From positions 744,001 to 808,000 of the forward strand of contig NZ_CP013480.3 of the NCBI RefSeq assembly GCF_001465545.3: 64,000 bases of DNA. The letters are read 5' to 3'. Under the pieces are notes generated by a model, which saw only the letters and a program-made list of their open reading frames with translations, had not been told where the DNA came from and searched no databases. This DNA is from Pandoraea norimbergensis. Lineage in GTDB: Bacteria; Pseudomonadota; Gammaproteobacteria; Burkholderiales; Burkholderiaceae. The translations under genes and the position numbers were made by a program. Positions within the stretch are counted from its first letter, which is position 1; each line of letters starts with the position of its first letter. Below, piece by piece: positions 24,273 through 33,098 of the stretch.

Positions 24273-25613
24273 ATGGAAATAACCGCTTTGATGAATCGAC
24301 GGGGCATCACGCCATTTCAATGGCGCGTGATTGCCCTGTGCTTTCTGATCGTGACACTCGACGGCTTCGACACCGCGGCCATCGGCTATCTCGCGCCGGC
24401 CATCCGCAGCGAATGGACGATGGCGACGACCAGCCTCGGCACGGTCTTCGGTGCGGGGCTTGGCGGCCTGATGCTCGGCTGCTTCATCTTTGGCCCGTTG
24501 GCCGATCGCATCGGCCGCAAGCGCGTGCTGATCGTGTCGGTGGTGATGTTCTCGCTGGGCAGCATCGCGTCGGCGTTTGTCCATAGCCCGACCGAACTCG
24601 CGATCATGCGCTTCATCACCGGCATCGGCCTCGGTGGCGCCATGCCCAACGCGATCACGCTCAGCTCCGAGTACTGCGCCGAGCGTATCCGTTCGCTGCT
24701 GGTCACGGCCACGTTCTGCGGCTTTACGCTGGGCTTCGCCATCGGTGGCGAAATCGTTGCACAGACGTTGCCGCACATCGGCTGGCGCGGTGTGTTGATT
24801 GCAGGCGGCGTGGTGCCGCTGGCTGTCGTGCCTGTGCTCATGCGCTGGTTGCCCGAGTCGATGCGCTACCTCGCGGCCCGTGGGGATCGCGGCGAGCAGT
24901 TGCTGGCGATTGCGAAGCAGATCGATCCGCTGGTTACGCGTATCGATCCTGAAGCGGCACCGGCGGGCGCAGCCACGTCGGCGGTGGGCGGGCTGTTCAC
25001 GCGCCAGTACGTGGTCGGCACGCTGCTGTTGTGGGCCACGTACTTCTGCACGTTGTGCGCGTTTTATCTGCTCACGAGTTGGCTGCCGCTGGTGGTCAAG
25101 GACTCGGGTTATACGCTGGCAGAAGCGGCACGCATCGGCGCCATGCTGCCTCTCGGCGGCACCGTGGGCGCCGTGATGATCGGCTTTGCGATGGACCGCA
25201 CGAGTCCTTACCGCGTCCTCGCGGCGTCGTATGTGATGGCTGGCATTGCTCTGTGCATTCTCGGCACGGTGACGCATCAATCCGGCTGGCTCATGGCCGT
25301 GGTCTTCCTCGCGGGCTTCGGCATCGCCGGGTCGCAGACGGGCGCCAACGCGCTCACGGCGGCTTACTACCCGACGGCCTCGCGTGCCACCGGTGTGGCA
25401 TGGGCGCTGGGCGTCGGCCGTCTGGGCTCGATTCTCGGTTCCAGCCTCGGCGGTGTACTGATCGCGACCGCATCGAGCACGGCACAGGCGTTCCAAATCG
25501 TCGCCATTCCGGCCTTCATCGCGGCGGCGCTCATGCTCGTGATGCGTCGACGTGTCGGCCGTGACGGTGCAGTGAGCACCCATACCGCGAAGCCCGCCGC
25601 ACGCGCCGTCTGA
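24273..25613 (+). CDS. aromatic acid:H+ symporter (AAHS family MFS)
   Basis: A 446-residue MFS transporter with 12 hydrophobic segments. It carries the AAHS signatures: DGFDTAAIGYLAP in TM1, the loop 2-3 motif GPLADRIGRKR, and GGAMPNAITLSSEYC. A GGAG ribosome site precedes the ATG. AAHS members (PcaK, BenK, MhbT-like) import protocatechuate, hydroxybenzoates and similar acids through the inner membrane. Lying between the ring-cleavage/aldolase genes and the porin, it probably imports the pathway substrate. It is clearly similar in sequence to the second AAHS gene at 31656. Confidence 0.9.
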   Translation: MEITALMNRRGITPFQWRVIALCFLIVTLDGFDTAAIGYLAPAIRSEWTMATTSLGTVFGAGLGGLMLGCFIFGPLADRIGRKRVLIVSVVMFSLGSIASAFVHSPTELAIMRFITGIGLGGAMPNAITLSSEYCAERIRSLLVTATFCGFTLGFAIGGEIVAQTLPHIGWRGVLIAGGVVPLAVVPVLMRWLPESMRYLAARGDRGEQLLAIAKQIDPLVTRIDPEAAPAGAATSAVGGLFTRQYVVGTLLLWATYFCTLCAFYLLTSWLPLVVKDSGYTLAEAARIGAMLPLGGTVGAVMIGFAMDRTSPYRVLAASYVMAGIALCILGTVTHQSGWLMAVVFLAGFGIAGSQTGANALTAAYYPTASRATGVAWALGVGRLGSILGSSLGGVLIATASSTAQAFQIVAIPAFIAAALMLVMRRRVGRDGAVSTHTAKPAARAV

Positions 25614-25770
25614 TCGGTCGCCAGCGTCGCCAGTATCGCCACGCCGACGACGTCTTCCCCTCTGATTGCTGTACCCGCCACGCGAGCGTCCCCCGACGCG
25701 TGCGTGGCGGTTCGCTTGTTACTGGCCGACACAGGCCGGACCACCACAACGCTTCACAGGAGACAACACC

Positions 25771-26913
25771 GTGACTCACAAGGTACTGCCCGCGCTCGCG
25801 CTGGCCGCCGGCTTCGCGTTGGCGCAAACCCCGGCGATGGCGCAGAGCGTCACGCTCTTCGGCATTCTCGATACCGGCGTCGAATACATTTCTCACGCAG
25901 GCACCAACAACAGCTCGCTCGTGCGCATGCCCGCCAATACGGGCTCGCTGCCGTCGCGCTGGGGCATGCGCGGTGACGAGGACCTCGGCGGCGGCTTACA
26001 TGCGCTGTTCATGCTGGAGAACGGCTTCAACGTACGCGGGGGCGATCTGAATCAGGGCGGGCGATTGTTCGGCCGTCAGGCGTGGGTTGGCTTGTCGAAT
26101 CAATACGGCACGCTGTCGATCGGGCGTCAGTACTCGATGACGTTCTGGGTCATGGCCGACGCCGACATTCTCGGGCCGGACTTGTACGGCAGCGGCTCGC
26201 TCGACAGCTACATCCCGAATGCACGTAGCGATAACACTGTGGCCTACAAGGGCGTGTTTCAGGGGCTGACGGTGGGCGCGACCTACTCGTTCGGACGCGA
26301 CAGCGGCGGCACGGGCAATTCACCGGGGCAGGGCACTTGCGCGGGACAGGTGCCGGGGCAGATGACAAGCTGCCGGCAGGTCTCGACGATGCTCAAATAC
26401 GACACGCCGTGGTTCGGTGTGGCGGGCGCATGGGACGAGCAGCGCGGCGGCACTGGCGCGGCCGCGAGCTTCTTCAACGGTGCGGCGGCGGTACCGCTCA
26501 CGAGTTCAGCCGACAAGGACACGCGCTGGCAGTTGAACGGATATGTGAAGGGGGGGAACTGGAAGGTCGGCGCGGGTTGGCTGGGCCGTCGTGTGCAGAC
26601 CGCGTCGGCGGCGGTGGCCGACGTCAACTCCGACATGTTCTACGTGGGAGCGCTGTACCAATTCACGCCGACATTTGCCGTCGATGGTGAAGTGTTCCGC
26701 ATGCTTAACGCGCGGCAGAACACGCGGGCGACGATGGCGACACTGCGCGGCACGTACTTCTTCTCGAAGCGCACGGCTGTCTATACCCAAGTGGGCTATC
26801 TCGCCAACAGCGAGCATGCGGCGTATTCCGTGAGTTCGGGCGGTGCGGGCGGTTCGCCCACGCCGGGCACGAATCAGCTCGGCGTGAACGTGGGCATGCG
26901 GCACACGTTCTGA
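25771..26913 (+). CDS. outer-membrane porin (betaproteobacterial general porin family)
   Basis: A 380-residue porin. The GTG start at 25771 follows AGGAGAC. A signal peptide covers about residues 1-25 (cleavage after PAMA, before QSVTLFG). The mature protein begins with the classic SVTLFGILDTGVEY strand and ends in an aromatic residue (MRHTF) as required for outer-membrane assembly. Family motifs SRWGMRGDEDLGGGL and GRLFGRQAWVGLS are present. It forms a trimeric beta-barrel for passive uptake. Co-directional with the AAHS transporter (157-bp gap), it likely serves substrate entry for that pathway. Confidence 0.93.
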   Translation: MTHKVLPALALAAGFALAQTPAMAQSVTLFGILDTGVEYISHAGTNNSSLVRMPANTGSLPSRWGMRGDEDLGGGLHALFMLENGFNVRGGDLNQGGRLFGRQAWVGLSNQYGTLSIGRQYSMTFWVMADADILGPDLYGSGSLDSYIPNARSDNTVAYKGVFQGLTVGATYSFGRDSGGTGNSPGQGTCAGQVPGQMTSCRQVSTMLKYDTPWFGVAGAWDEQRGGTGAAASFFNGAAAVPLTSSADKDTRWQLNGYVKGGNWKVGAGWLGRRVQTASAAVADVNSDMFYVGALYQFTPTFAVDGEVFRMLNARQNTRATMATLRGTYFFSKRTAVYTQVGYLANSEHAAYSVSSGGAGGSPTPGTNQLGVNVGMRHTF

Positions 26914-26919
26914 TGACGT

Positions 26920-26940
26920 GCACCGCATGCCCTGCGGTGC
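26920..26940. terminator. bidirectional hairpin between the porin and the aldo/keto reductase
   Basis: GCACCGC (26920-26926) and GCGGTGC (26934-26940) form a perfect 7-bp stem with a 7-base loop. It exactly fills the 27-bp gap between the convergent porin and aldo/keto reductase genes. Placement suggests a shared terminator, though there is no long U-run. Confidence 0.5.
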
Positions 26941-27990
26941 TTACAGCAAACCGGCTTCGGCCAGTTGGGCACGGCGCGGGTCGCCCTGACGCGAGAGCAT
27001 CCAGCCCGGATACTCGGCGGGCAGGGCGCTCGCGGCGTCGATTTCGGCCAGCTCACGGGCTTCGAGCTTGACGGCGGTGGCAGCGATGTTGTCGTCAAGC
27101 TGATCGGTACGCTTGGCGCCGATGATGACCGTGGAGACAACCGGCTGGTGCAGCAGCCATGCAAGGGCGATCTGCGCGACCGACACGCCCTTTTCCGTCG
27201 CGATGCCACGCATCACGTCGATGACATCGTAGGCGCGCTCCACTTCCACGGGCGGGAAGTCGAAGCTCTGACGGCGGCTGCCCGCTTCCGACTGACCATC
27301 ACGGGTGTACTTGCCCGAGAGCAGGCCACCGGCGAGCGGGCTCCACACCATGAGGCCGACGTTCTCGCTGCGCAGCATCGGAACGATTTCGCGTTCCAGA
27401 TCCCGCCCGGCGACCGTGTAGTACGCCTGTAGCGACGCGAAACTCGCGAGGTTGAGCCGTGCCGAGATGCCGAGCGCCTTGGTGATTTGCCAGGCGGCCC
27501 AGTTCGAGACACCGATGTAGCGCACGTCGCCCTGACGCACGAGAGTGTCGAGTGCCGAGAGCGTTTCTTCGATTGGCGTGGCCGGGTCGAAGCCGTGCAC
27601 CTGATACAGATCGATGTGATCGAGGCCGGTGCGCTTCAGGCTGGCTTTGACGCCGTCCATGATGTGATAGCGCGACAGGCCGCGCGAGTTGGTGCCTTGC
27701 GCACCCGTGGCACCGAAAACCTTGGTGGCGACCACGACGCTATCGCGCGGCACCTTGAGGTTGCGCAGTGCTTGCCCGGTGAGAATTTCCGACTGGCCTT
27801 CCGAGTAGACATCGGCCGTGTCGATGAAGTTGATACCGGCGTCGAGTGCGCGGCCCACGAGGGTGTCGACGTCGTTCTGCTGCAAGTGTCCGATCTTGCT
27901 CCACAGCTCGCCCTGACCGCCGAAGGTCATCGTGCCGAGGCACAGTTCCGAGACGAAGAGGCCGGTGTTGCCAAGTTTTCTTTGTCGCAT
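26941..27990 (-). CDS. aldo/keto reductase
   Basis: A 349-residue NADPH-dependent aldo/keto reductase of the bacterial group resembling YajO/Tas. The tetrad is visible: D and Y in FIDTADVYSEGQSE, K in VVVATKVFG, and H in DLYQVHGFDP. A GGAGC ribosome site precedes the ATG at 27988-27990. AKRs of this group reduce aldehydes or ketones in the cytoplasm; the substrate is not evident. It is divergent from an AraC-family regulator, and the region between them contains three copies of an 8-bp motif that the regulator may bind. Confidence 0.9.
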   Translation of the reverse strand: MRQRKLGNTGLFVSELCLGTMTFGGQGELWSKIGHLQQNDVDTLVGRALDAGINFIDTADVYSEGQSEILTGQALRNLKVPRDSVVVATKVFGATGAQGTNSRGLSRYHIMDGVKASLKRTGLDHIDLYQVHGFDPATPIEETLSALDTLVRQGDVRYIGVSNWAAWQITKALGISARLNLASFASLQAYYTVAGRDLEREIVPMLRSENVGLMVWSPLAGGLLSGKYTRDGQSEAGSRRQSFDFPPVEVERAYDVIDVMRGIATEKGVSVAQIALAWLLHQPVVSTVIIGAKRTDQLDDNIAATAVKLEARELAEIDAASALPAEYPGWMLSRQGDPRRAQLAEAGLL

Positions 27991-28333
27991 TGCATTGCTC
28001 CGTTGAAGTCGCCACCCGCTGCGGATGCCATCGGGGGAGACGGCAGGCACGGGATGGGATGCATTATGCGACGCGGTGCATCAGGCAAGCAGTACCTGTT
28101 CCTACACATTTCCTGCCTGATTCTGCAATGCGGGTCCATATCCCCGGAAAGGGCGAGAAATATGGCCGTGAGATGACAGCCGGGGCGACGCGTGCGAGCG
28201 GAAATTGTCAGATTCTCCGGATTTCGTGCTTGATCGTGTCGATCCTTCGTTGGAGGATCAGGCAAATTCCTCCGGCGGGCGTATGCTGTGCGTCATCGCT
28301 GTCTTGCACGGCTTGGCTTGTGGAGCGTTTCAA
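27991..28333. promoter_or_regulatory. divergent control region with three ATCAGGCA motifs
   Basis: The 343-bp space between the aldo/keto reductase and the AraC gene carries ATCAGGCA at 28080-28087 and again at 28257-28264. The inverse, TGCCTGAT, is at 28114-28121. The first and inverted copies make a perfect 8-bp inverted repeat with a 26-bp spacer. Repeated half-sites of this type are usual for AraC-family regulators. No gene is seen in the stretch. Confidence 0.45.
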
Positions 28334-29305
28334 ATGCATCTGGTCAAAACACCACCGCCGGTGATTCCCGCGAGCGAGTTTGCCGACGACCCGTCGCACA
28401 CGGCGCGGAGTGAACTGGTGAGATTGCTGGAGCGCGCGACGCACGGGCTCGAAGGGACGACGCCCACGGCGGTCGGGGGCCTTTTTGTGCACCGTATTCT
28501 TCATCCGGGCGGGCCGAAACCGGCGTTGCAGTTGCCGGCATTTGCGGTGATCGCTCAGGGGGCAAAGCGTGTGCAGATCGGCGACGAGAGTTATGCCTAC
28601 GACCCGATGCACTACATGGTCTCGTCGGTGCACTTGCCGGTGGTGGCGCAAGTTAGCGGGGCAAGCGAGCACGCGCCGTATCTGGGTCTGCGACTCGATC
28701 TCGCGGTCGACGATGTGACGGCGTTGATTGGCGATGAACACTTGCCGCCGCCCGCGCCTGCGGAGAGCGGCCGTGGCATGTACGTGAACCGTCTTGATGC
28801 GTTATTGCTCGATGCCGTGTTGCGTCTGCTGCGACTGCTTGAGACGCCGAGAGACATTCCGATTCTTGCGCCGATGATCAAGCGCGAGATTGTCTATCGT
28901 CTGCTGATGAACGGGCAGGGCGTGCTGCTGCGGCAAATGGCGTTGCAGGATAGCCAGATGAACCGCGTCGCGCATGCGGTGCGCTGGTTGCGAGAGCATT
29001 ACACGCAGCCGTTGCGAGTGGAGGCGTTGGCGCAAGAAGTGCACATGAGCGTGTCGTCGCTGCATCACCACTTCAAGCTGGTGACGGCGATGAGCCCGTT
29101 GCAGTATCAGAAGCAGTTGCGATTGCAGGAAGCGCGCCGGCTGATCTTCGCGGCAGACATTGCGGTGGCCGCTGCTGCGCAGGCGGTCGGGTACGAAAGC
29201 GCCTCGCAGTTCAGCCGTGAATACGCGCGTGTATTTGGTGAAGCGCCACTGCGTGACAAGCGTCGATGGCTGCAAGAGGGCGACGCGGGGGCGGGGGCAC
29301 GTTAG
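28334..29305 (+). CDS. AraC-family regulator with AraC_N effector domain
   Basis: A 323-residue regulator. An N-terminal cupin-like AraC_N domain (about residues 50-200; HYMVSSVHLPVVAQV is typical) is followed by a C-terminal double HTH (about 225-310; LRVEALAQEVHMSVSSLHHH and VAAAAQAVGYESASQFSREYARVFG). The ATG at 28334 has a TGGAG ribosome site; longer upstream frames have none. AraC_N regulators of this type often activate an adjacent dehydrogenase or reductase. The divergent aldo/keto reductase at 26941 fits that pattern. Confidence 0.92.
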   Translation: MHLVKTPPPVIPASEFADDPSHTARSELVRLLERATHGLEGTTPTAVGGLFVHRILHPGGPKPALQLPAFAVIAQGAKRVQIGDESYAYDPMHYMVSSVHLPVVAQVSGASEHAPYLGLRLDLAVDDVTALIGDEHLPPPAPAESGRGMYVNRLDALLLDAVLRLLRLLETPRDIPILAPMIKREIVYRLLMNGQGVLLRQMALQDSQMNRVAHAVRWLREHYTQPLRVEALAQEVHMSVSSLHHHFKLVTAMSPLQYQKQLRLQEARRLIFAADIAVAAAAQAVGYESASQFSREYARVFGEAPLRDKRRWLQEGDAGAGAR

Positions 29306-29460
29306 CGCTTGCGGTGAGCTGAATCAGCCTGAATCGCGTATTGATTTTCTCAATGCGTACGCGACGCACCCAAGGATTCATCAATGAAACAAAGTGGAAA
29401 ACCTTCCATCCCACAGTCATGGGTGTCGTAAGTCGGCACCAGACTCAAGGGAGGTTTTCG

Positions 29461-30123
29461 ATGGCGATGATCGTGGCAGGCCGATTCACGACGTTCGATC
29501 AGGCAAATCTGGTGGCGCGCCGGTTATATGACCGGGCGTTTCCACCGGCCGATGTTTCGGTATTCTTTCTGAACCCGACCGGGCAGCATGCGAAGTTTCC
29601 GACGGGGGGTGACGTAGACGCCGATGCGGCCGCTCGACCGGCAGGTAAGGGCGCGGCGCAGGGCGTGATTGCGGGCGGTGCCTTCGGGTTAGCCGTCGGC
29701 GCGTTGCTGTTCGTCGTCGTGTGGCGATTCTGGCTCGTGCCGGTCGTCGGCATGATGGCCGGTGCCTATCTGGGCGCGTTTCTCGGCGCACTGCGCCGCT
29801 TGCGTGGACGCGAAGCCGTGTCAGCCGCGCAGGCAGGCATGCGTGACGCGGGCGTGATGCTCGCGACGCATGTGAGCGAATCCAATGCCGATACGGCCAT
29901 CGCAGTATTGCGCGATGCCGGTGCTGCGTCGATCGAGCAAGCTAACGGTGTCTGGGAGGATGGCGAGTGGCGCGACTTCGATCCGCGCCAGCGCGGTCGC
30001 AATGCAGGTGCGACCGACGGTCCCGGCGAGCCGATCGTAGGCGTCGCGGCAAACGATCATCCGGCGTCGGAAGCGTCGGAAGCGTCGACGAGGCGCAAAC
30101 CCCGTCGCACCGATTGGTTGTGA
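29461..30123 (+). CDS. hypothetical protein with two transmembrane segments
   Basis: A 220-residue protein of unknown function. The ATG at 29461 follows a strong AAGGGAGG ribosome site. Residues 1-45 look like a soluble alpha/beta domain (MAMIVAGRFTTFDQANLVAR). Two glycine-rich membrane helices follow at about 67-90 and 92-112, then a second alpha/beta-like part (GVMLATHVSESNADTAIAVL) and a charged, probably disordered tail rich in Ala, Glu and Arg. The layout resembles DUF1269-like or stress-associated membrane proteins, but I do not recognise the family firmly. It precedes the small zinc-ribbon gene. Confidence 0.7.
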   Translation: MAMIVAGRFTTFDQANLVARRLYDRAFPPADVSVFFLNPTGQHAKFPTGGDVDADAAARPAGKGAAQGVIAGGAFGLAVGALLFVVVWRFWLVPVVGMMAGAYLGAFLGALRRLRGREAVSAAQAGMRDAGVMLATHVSESNADTAIAVLRDAGAASIEQANGVWEDGEWRDFDPRQRGRNAGATDGPGEPIVGVAANDHPASEASEASTRRKPRRTDWL

Positions 30124-30209
30124 GCAGACACGCTACGGGCAATCTCGCGATGAGCAATTCCGATCAGGCCCATGTATCCTTTAGCGACCTACCTCGCAGG
30201 AGGCTTGTC

Positions 30210-30461
30210 ATGCTGTCGATTCACACCGGTTTCGTTGTTTGTCCGACCTGCAAGTCCCGCTTTGCCGTCGCCGCGAGCGAACCGTCAGTGCAGGCCCTCC
30301 ACGACTATCTCCACTCCGGCGCGCAGGTAAAGTGCCCCACCTGCGACACCGTCTTCGCGACGGGAAGTGCGAAGAGCAGCATCGAATTCGAACCCGTCAA
30401 CGACGGCGTGACACTCACACCCTCTCCCGAGCGGAGCGTCGACGGGCTCGATAATCACTGA
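30210..30461 (+). CDS. small zinc-ribbon protein
   Basis: An 83-residue protein starting at ATG 30210 behind a near-perfect AGGAGG ribosome site. An alternative in-frame ATG at 30150 would add 20 residues without a good site. Two CPTC knuckles (VVCPTCKSRF and VKCPTCDTVF), about 35 residues apart, make a zinc ribbon like the MJ0042/zinc_ribbon_4 type. The C-terminus is acidic and likely disordered. Role unknown; small zinc ribbons often join larger proteins or nucleic acids. It is convergent with the hydroxyacid dehydrogenase, 17 bp away. Confidence 0.65.
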   Translation: MLSIHTGFVVCPTCKSRFAVAASEPSVQALHDYLHSGAQVKCPTCDTVFATGSAKSSIEFEPVNDGVTLTPSPERSVDGLDNH

Positions 30462-30478
30462 AGCCAATTGCGGTGCAA

Positions 30479-31420
30479 TTACAACGGCGTCAGCACCGCT
30501 TCGCCCGCCTGATAGCGACGCGTGTTCTCGATGAACATGGCGATCGTGGCGGCTTCGGCCTCCGGTGAGCGGCCGGCGACGTGCGGGCTCAGCACGATGT
30601 TCTGCAAGTCGATGAGTGCCTTCGGCGGTGACGGTTCGCCCTCGTACACATCCAGCCCGGCGCCGGCGATCGTGCCGTTGCGCAGAGCGTCGGCGAGTGC
30701 GGCCGTATCCACTGCGCTGCCTCGGCCGAGATTAACGAGAAAGCCGTGTTCGCCCAGCGCACGCAACACCTCGGCATTCACCATGTGCAGCGTTTCCGCG
30801 CCGCCCGGCGCCGTCACGACCAGATAGTCGGCCCATTCAGCCAACGCCACGACGCTATCGAAATATTGATAATGCGCAGGCACATCGTCGCGCTGTTTGC
30901 GATTGCGATAGCCGATCTGCATGTCGAAGCCTTCGCCGCGCTTGGCAAACTGTTTGCCGACCGCACCCAGCCCCACGATCCCCAGCTTCTTGCCCGACAC
31001 GCCCGGTTGCATCGGCAACGCGTCGCGCCACACGCCCTTACGGCATGCGGCGTCGTATTCGGGAATGCGACGCACGGCGGCCAGCAGCAGCGCAAAGCCC
31101 TGATCGGCTACCGTCGGCGCGTTGGCGCCGGCACCGTTCACGGCAACGATCTTGCGCGCATGCAACGCGTCGAGATCGAGGTTTTCGTAGCCAGCGCCCA
31201 ACGCGCTGACCAACTCGACCTTCGGCAGATGCGTCAGCTCGGCGGCGTTCATGCCGCGTGAGCCATTGGTCAGCACGAAGCGGGCGCGCGCGCCTTCGTC
31301 ACCCCAGCCTTCAGGGGTGGCGTGATGGCTCGGGCGATAGATCACATCGAAATAGGTTTGCAGTTCGGACAACTGCTCGGGATGCATCGGGATAATGACC
31401 AGCAGTGGGGGCAGCGACAC
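30479..31420 (-). CDS. D-isomer-specific 2-hydroxyacid dehydrogenase
   Basis: A 313-residue NAD(P)-dependent dehydrogenase. The GTG start at 31418-31420 is chosen because a GGAGA ribosome site precedes it; the longer open frame upstream is not family-like. The Rossmann motif is LGIVGLGAVGKQFAKRG, and the catalytic triad is R in LVNLGRGSAVD, E in DVYEGEP and H in LSPHVAG. Members reduce glyoxylate, hydroxypyruvate or other 2-keto acids. It lies downstream of the 3-hydroxybenzoate operon but is separated by a 235-bp gap with a hairpin, so it is probably an independent unit. Confidence 0.9.
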   Translation of the reverse strand: MSLPPLLVIIPMHPEQLSELQTYFDVIYRPSHHATPEGWGDEGARARFVLTNGSRGMNAAELTHLPKVELVSALGAGYENLDLDALHARKIVAVNGAGANAPTVADQGFALLLAAVRRIPEYDAACRKGVWRDALPMQPGVSGKKLGIVGLGAVGKQFAKRGEGFDMQIGYRNRKQRDDVPAHYQYFDSVVALAEWADYLVVTAPGGAETLHMVNAEVLRALGEHGFLVNLGRGSAVDTAALADALRNGTIAGAGLDVYEGEPSPPKALIDLQNIVLSPHVAGRSPEAEAATIAMFIENTRRYQAGEAVLTPL

Positions 31421-31537
31421 CTTCAATCTCCGGCGACAGGGTGGAATGACAGCCGATACTGTATTCCTATCTGCGAAGTCTTGCGCAATGCAGCAACGCA
31501 ATTTCTTCGTGTCGGCGAAAGGCACGTCCCAAATGCC

Positions 31538-31573
31538 TGCGGGCGCCCTCGCATTAAGCGAAAGGCGCCCGCA
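31538..31573 (-). terminator. candidate terminator downstream of the 3-hydroxybenzoate operon
   Basis: TGCGGGCGCC (31538-31547) and GGCGCCCGCA (31564-31573) make a perfect 10-bp GC-rich stem around a 16-base loop. It lies 80-120 bp downstream of the last gene of the operon (stop at 31656). Only a short T-rich stretch follows on the minus strand. It also sits upstream of the hydroxyacid dehydrogenase gene. Confidence 0.45.
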
Positions 31574-31655
31574 TCGCATGGCATTACGTCACAGCATTTG
31601 TTTCGTTACGACTGTCGAAACGACGAGCAACAGTCTCTCGAACGCATCGAATGAC

Positions 31656-32999
31656 TCAGGCCGCCGCTTCCAACGCCATCGTCGCTTCGCGATGACGCAA
31701 ACGTCCCAGCGTCAGCATGGTCGCACCGGCCAGCACGGCCGGCACACCGATAGCGGCGAACAGTGCCGGCATCGACCAGCCCATGGCAAGCATCGACGCA
31801 CCGCCGACCGACCCGACCACTGACCCGAGACGGCCCACGCCGTTGGCCCAGCTCACACCAGTCGCACGGCAGTCGGTCGGATAGAACTCGGCCGACAACG
31901 CATTGGCACCCACTTGCCCGCCCGACACGCAGAACCCTGCCCAGAACACGGCCACCGACGCGAGCACCGGAGAACTGGCGAGCGGGCCGACGGCGGCGAC
32001 ACAGATACCGGCCAGCGCATAAGCGGCCGCCAGCACGTAGTGCGGATTGAATCGGTCCATCAGCCAGCCGAGCACAATTGCGCCGAGCGTGCCGCCGACC
32101 TGAAACATGGCGGTGACGATCGCGGCATTGCGCAACGTCAAGCCATTCGTGCGTAACAACGTGGGCAGCCAGCTCGAGAGCAGATAGATCACCAGCAGGC
32201 TCATGAAGAACGTGAGCCAGAACAGCAGCGTGCCGCGCAGCAGCGCCGGCTTGAACAGATGCCCCACGGGCGACGTGGTCGACGGCTTGGTCGCGACGTT
32301 GAACGTCGCGCCGCGCAAGTCTTCATTCGGCGCGATCCGTTGCAGCGACGCCGCAATACGTTCCGGTGCCTTGCCGGCCATCACGAGATATCGCACCGAC
32401 TCCGGCAACGCCCGCACCAGAATCGCACCGAGCACGAGCGGCATCACGCCACCCACGATCAGCACCGAGCGCCAGCCAAATGCCTCGATGAGCCCTGCCG
32501 ATGCCAGCCCGCCGAACGCCGAGCCCAGCGTGAAGCCGCAGAACATCGTGGTCACGAGAAACGACCGGCGCGACTCCGGGCAGTATTCCGAAGTCAGCGT
32601 GATCGCATTGGGCATCGCACCGCCCAAGCCGAGCCCAGTCAGAAAACGCAGCGCAATCAGTTGCCACAATTCCATCGACCATGCCGAGGCCAGACTTGCC
32701 AGCCCGAAAAACACGACCGAGAAAATGAGGATCGACTTGCGGCCGAACTTGTCGGCAAGCGGTCCGAACAGGAACGCACCCGCCATCAGTCCGGCGAGAC
32801 CCGCACCGAAGAGCGGTGCAAGATGCGCGGGCGTGAGCGACCATTCCGCGCGAATGGCTGGGGCGATGAAGCCGATGGCGGCCGTGTCGAAGCCGTCGAT
32901 GGCGACGATCAGAAAGCACAGTACGACGATCATCACTTGAAACGGCGAAATGCGATGCCGGTCGATGAACGCCGTAACGTTGATGGGACTCGCTGGCAT
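31656..32999 (-). CDS. mhbT: 3-hydroxybenzoate transporter (AAHS family MFS)
   Basis: A 447-residue 12-TM MFS transporter with AAHS signatures: IDGFDTAAIGFIAP in TM1, GPLADKFGRKS in loop 2-3, and GGAMPNAITLTSEYC. A GGAG ribosome site precedes the ATG. It is the last gene of the gentisate-type operon, 99 bp after the 3-hydroxybenzoate 6-monooxygenase, so proton-coupled uptake of 3-hydroxybenzoate (or gentisate) is the best inference. The symbol follows the Klebsiella mhb cluster by function and context, not by a database match. Confidence 0.88.
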   Translation of the reverse strand: MPASPINVTAFIDRHRISPFQVMIVVLCFLIVAIDGFDTAAIGFIAPAIRAEWSLTPAHLAPLFGAGLAGLMAGAFLFGPLADKFGRKSILIFSVVFFGLASLASAWSMELWQLIALRFLTGLGLGGAMPNAITLTSEYCPESRRSFLVTTMFCGFTLGSAFGGLASAGLIEAFGWRSVLIVGGVMPLVLGAILVRALPESVRYLVMAGKAPERIAASLQRIAPNEDLRGATFNVATKPSTTSPVGHLFKPALLRGTLLFWLTFFMSLLVIYLLSSWLPTLLRTNGLTLRNAAIVTAMFQVGGTLGAIVLGWLMDRFNPHYVLAAAYALAGICVAAVGPLASSPVLASVAVFWAGFCVSGGQVGANALSAEFYPTDCRATGVSWANGVGRLGSVVGSVGGASMLAMGWSMPALFAAIGVPAVLAGATMLTLGRLRHREATMALEAAA

Positions 33000-33098
33000 G
33001 GGGTGTCTCCTCGAAGGTGCCAGAAGCGTCGCGGCATGGCTGCCGCGTACGCGAATGCATTGCGTTTTTTTGTTATCTGAACGGCAATGCCACTGCTG

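Noticed and set aside
24201..25583. 460-codon open frame on the - strand
   Set aside because: It is exactly antisense to the AAHS transporter. The translation is low-complexity, rich in Arg, His and Ala, without membrane or enzyme features.
29497..29512. A fourth ATCAGGCA-like word inside the membrane protein gene
   Set aside because: It lies in coding sequence far from the divergent pair and is explained by the codons for a conserved-looking segment. I did not count it as a regulator site.
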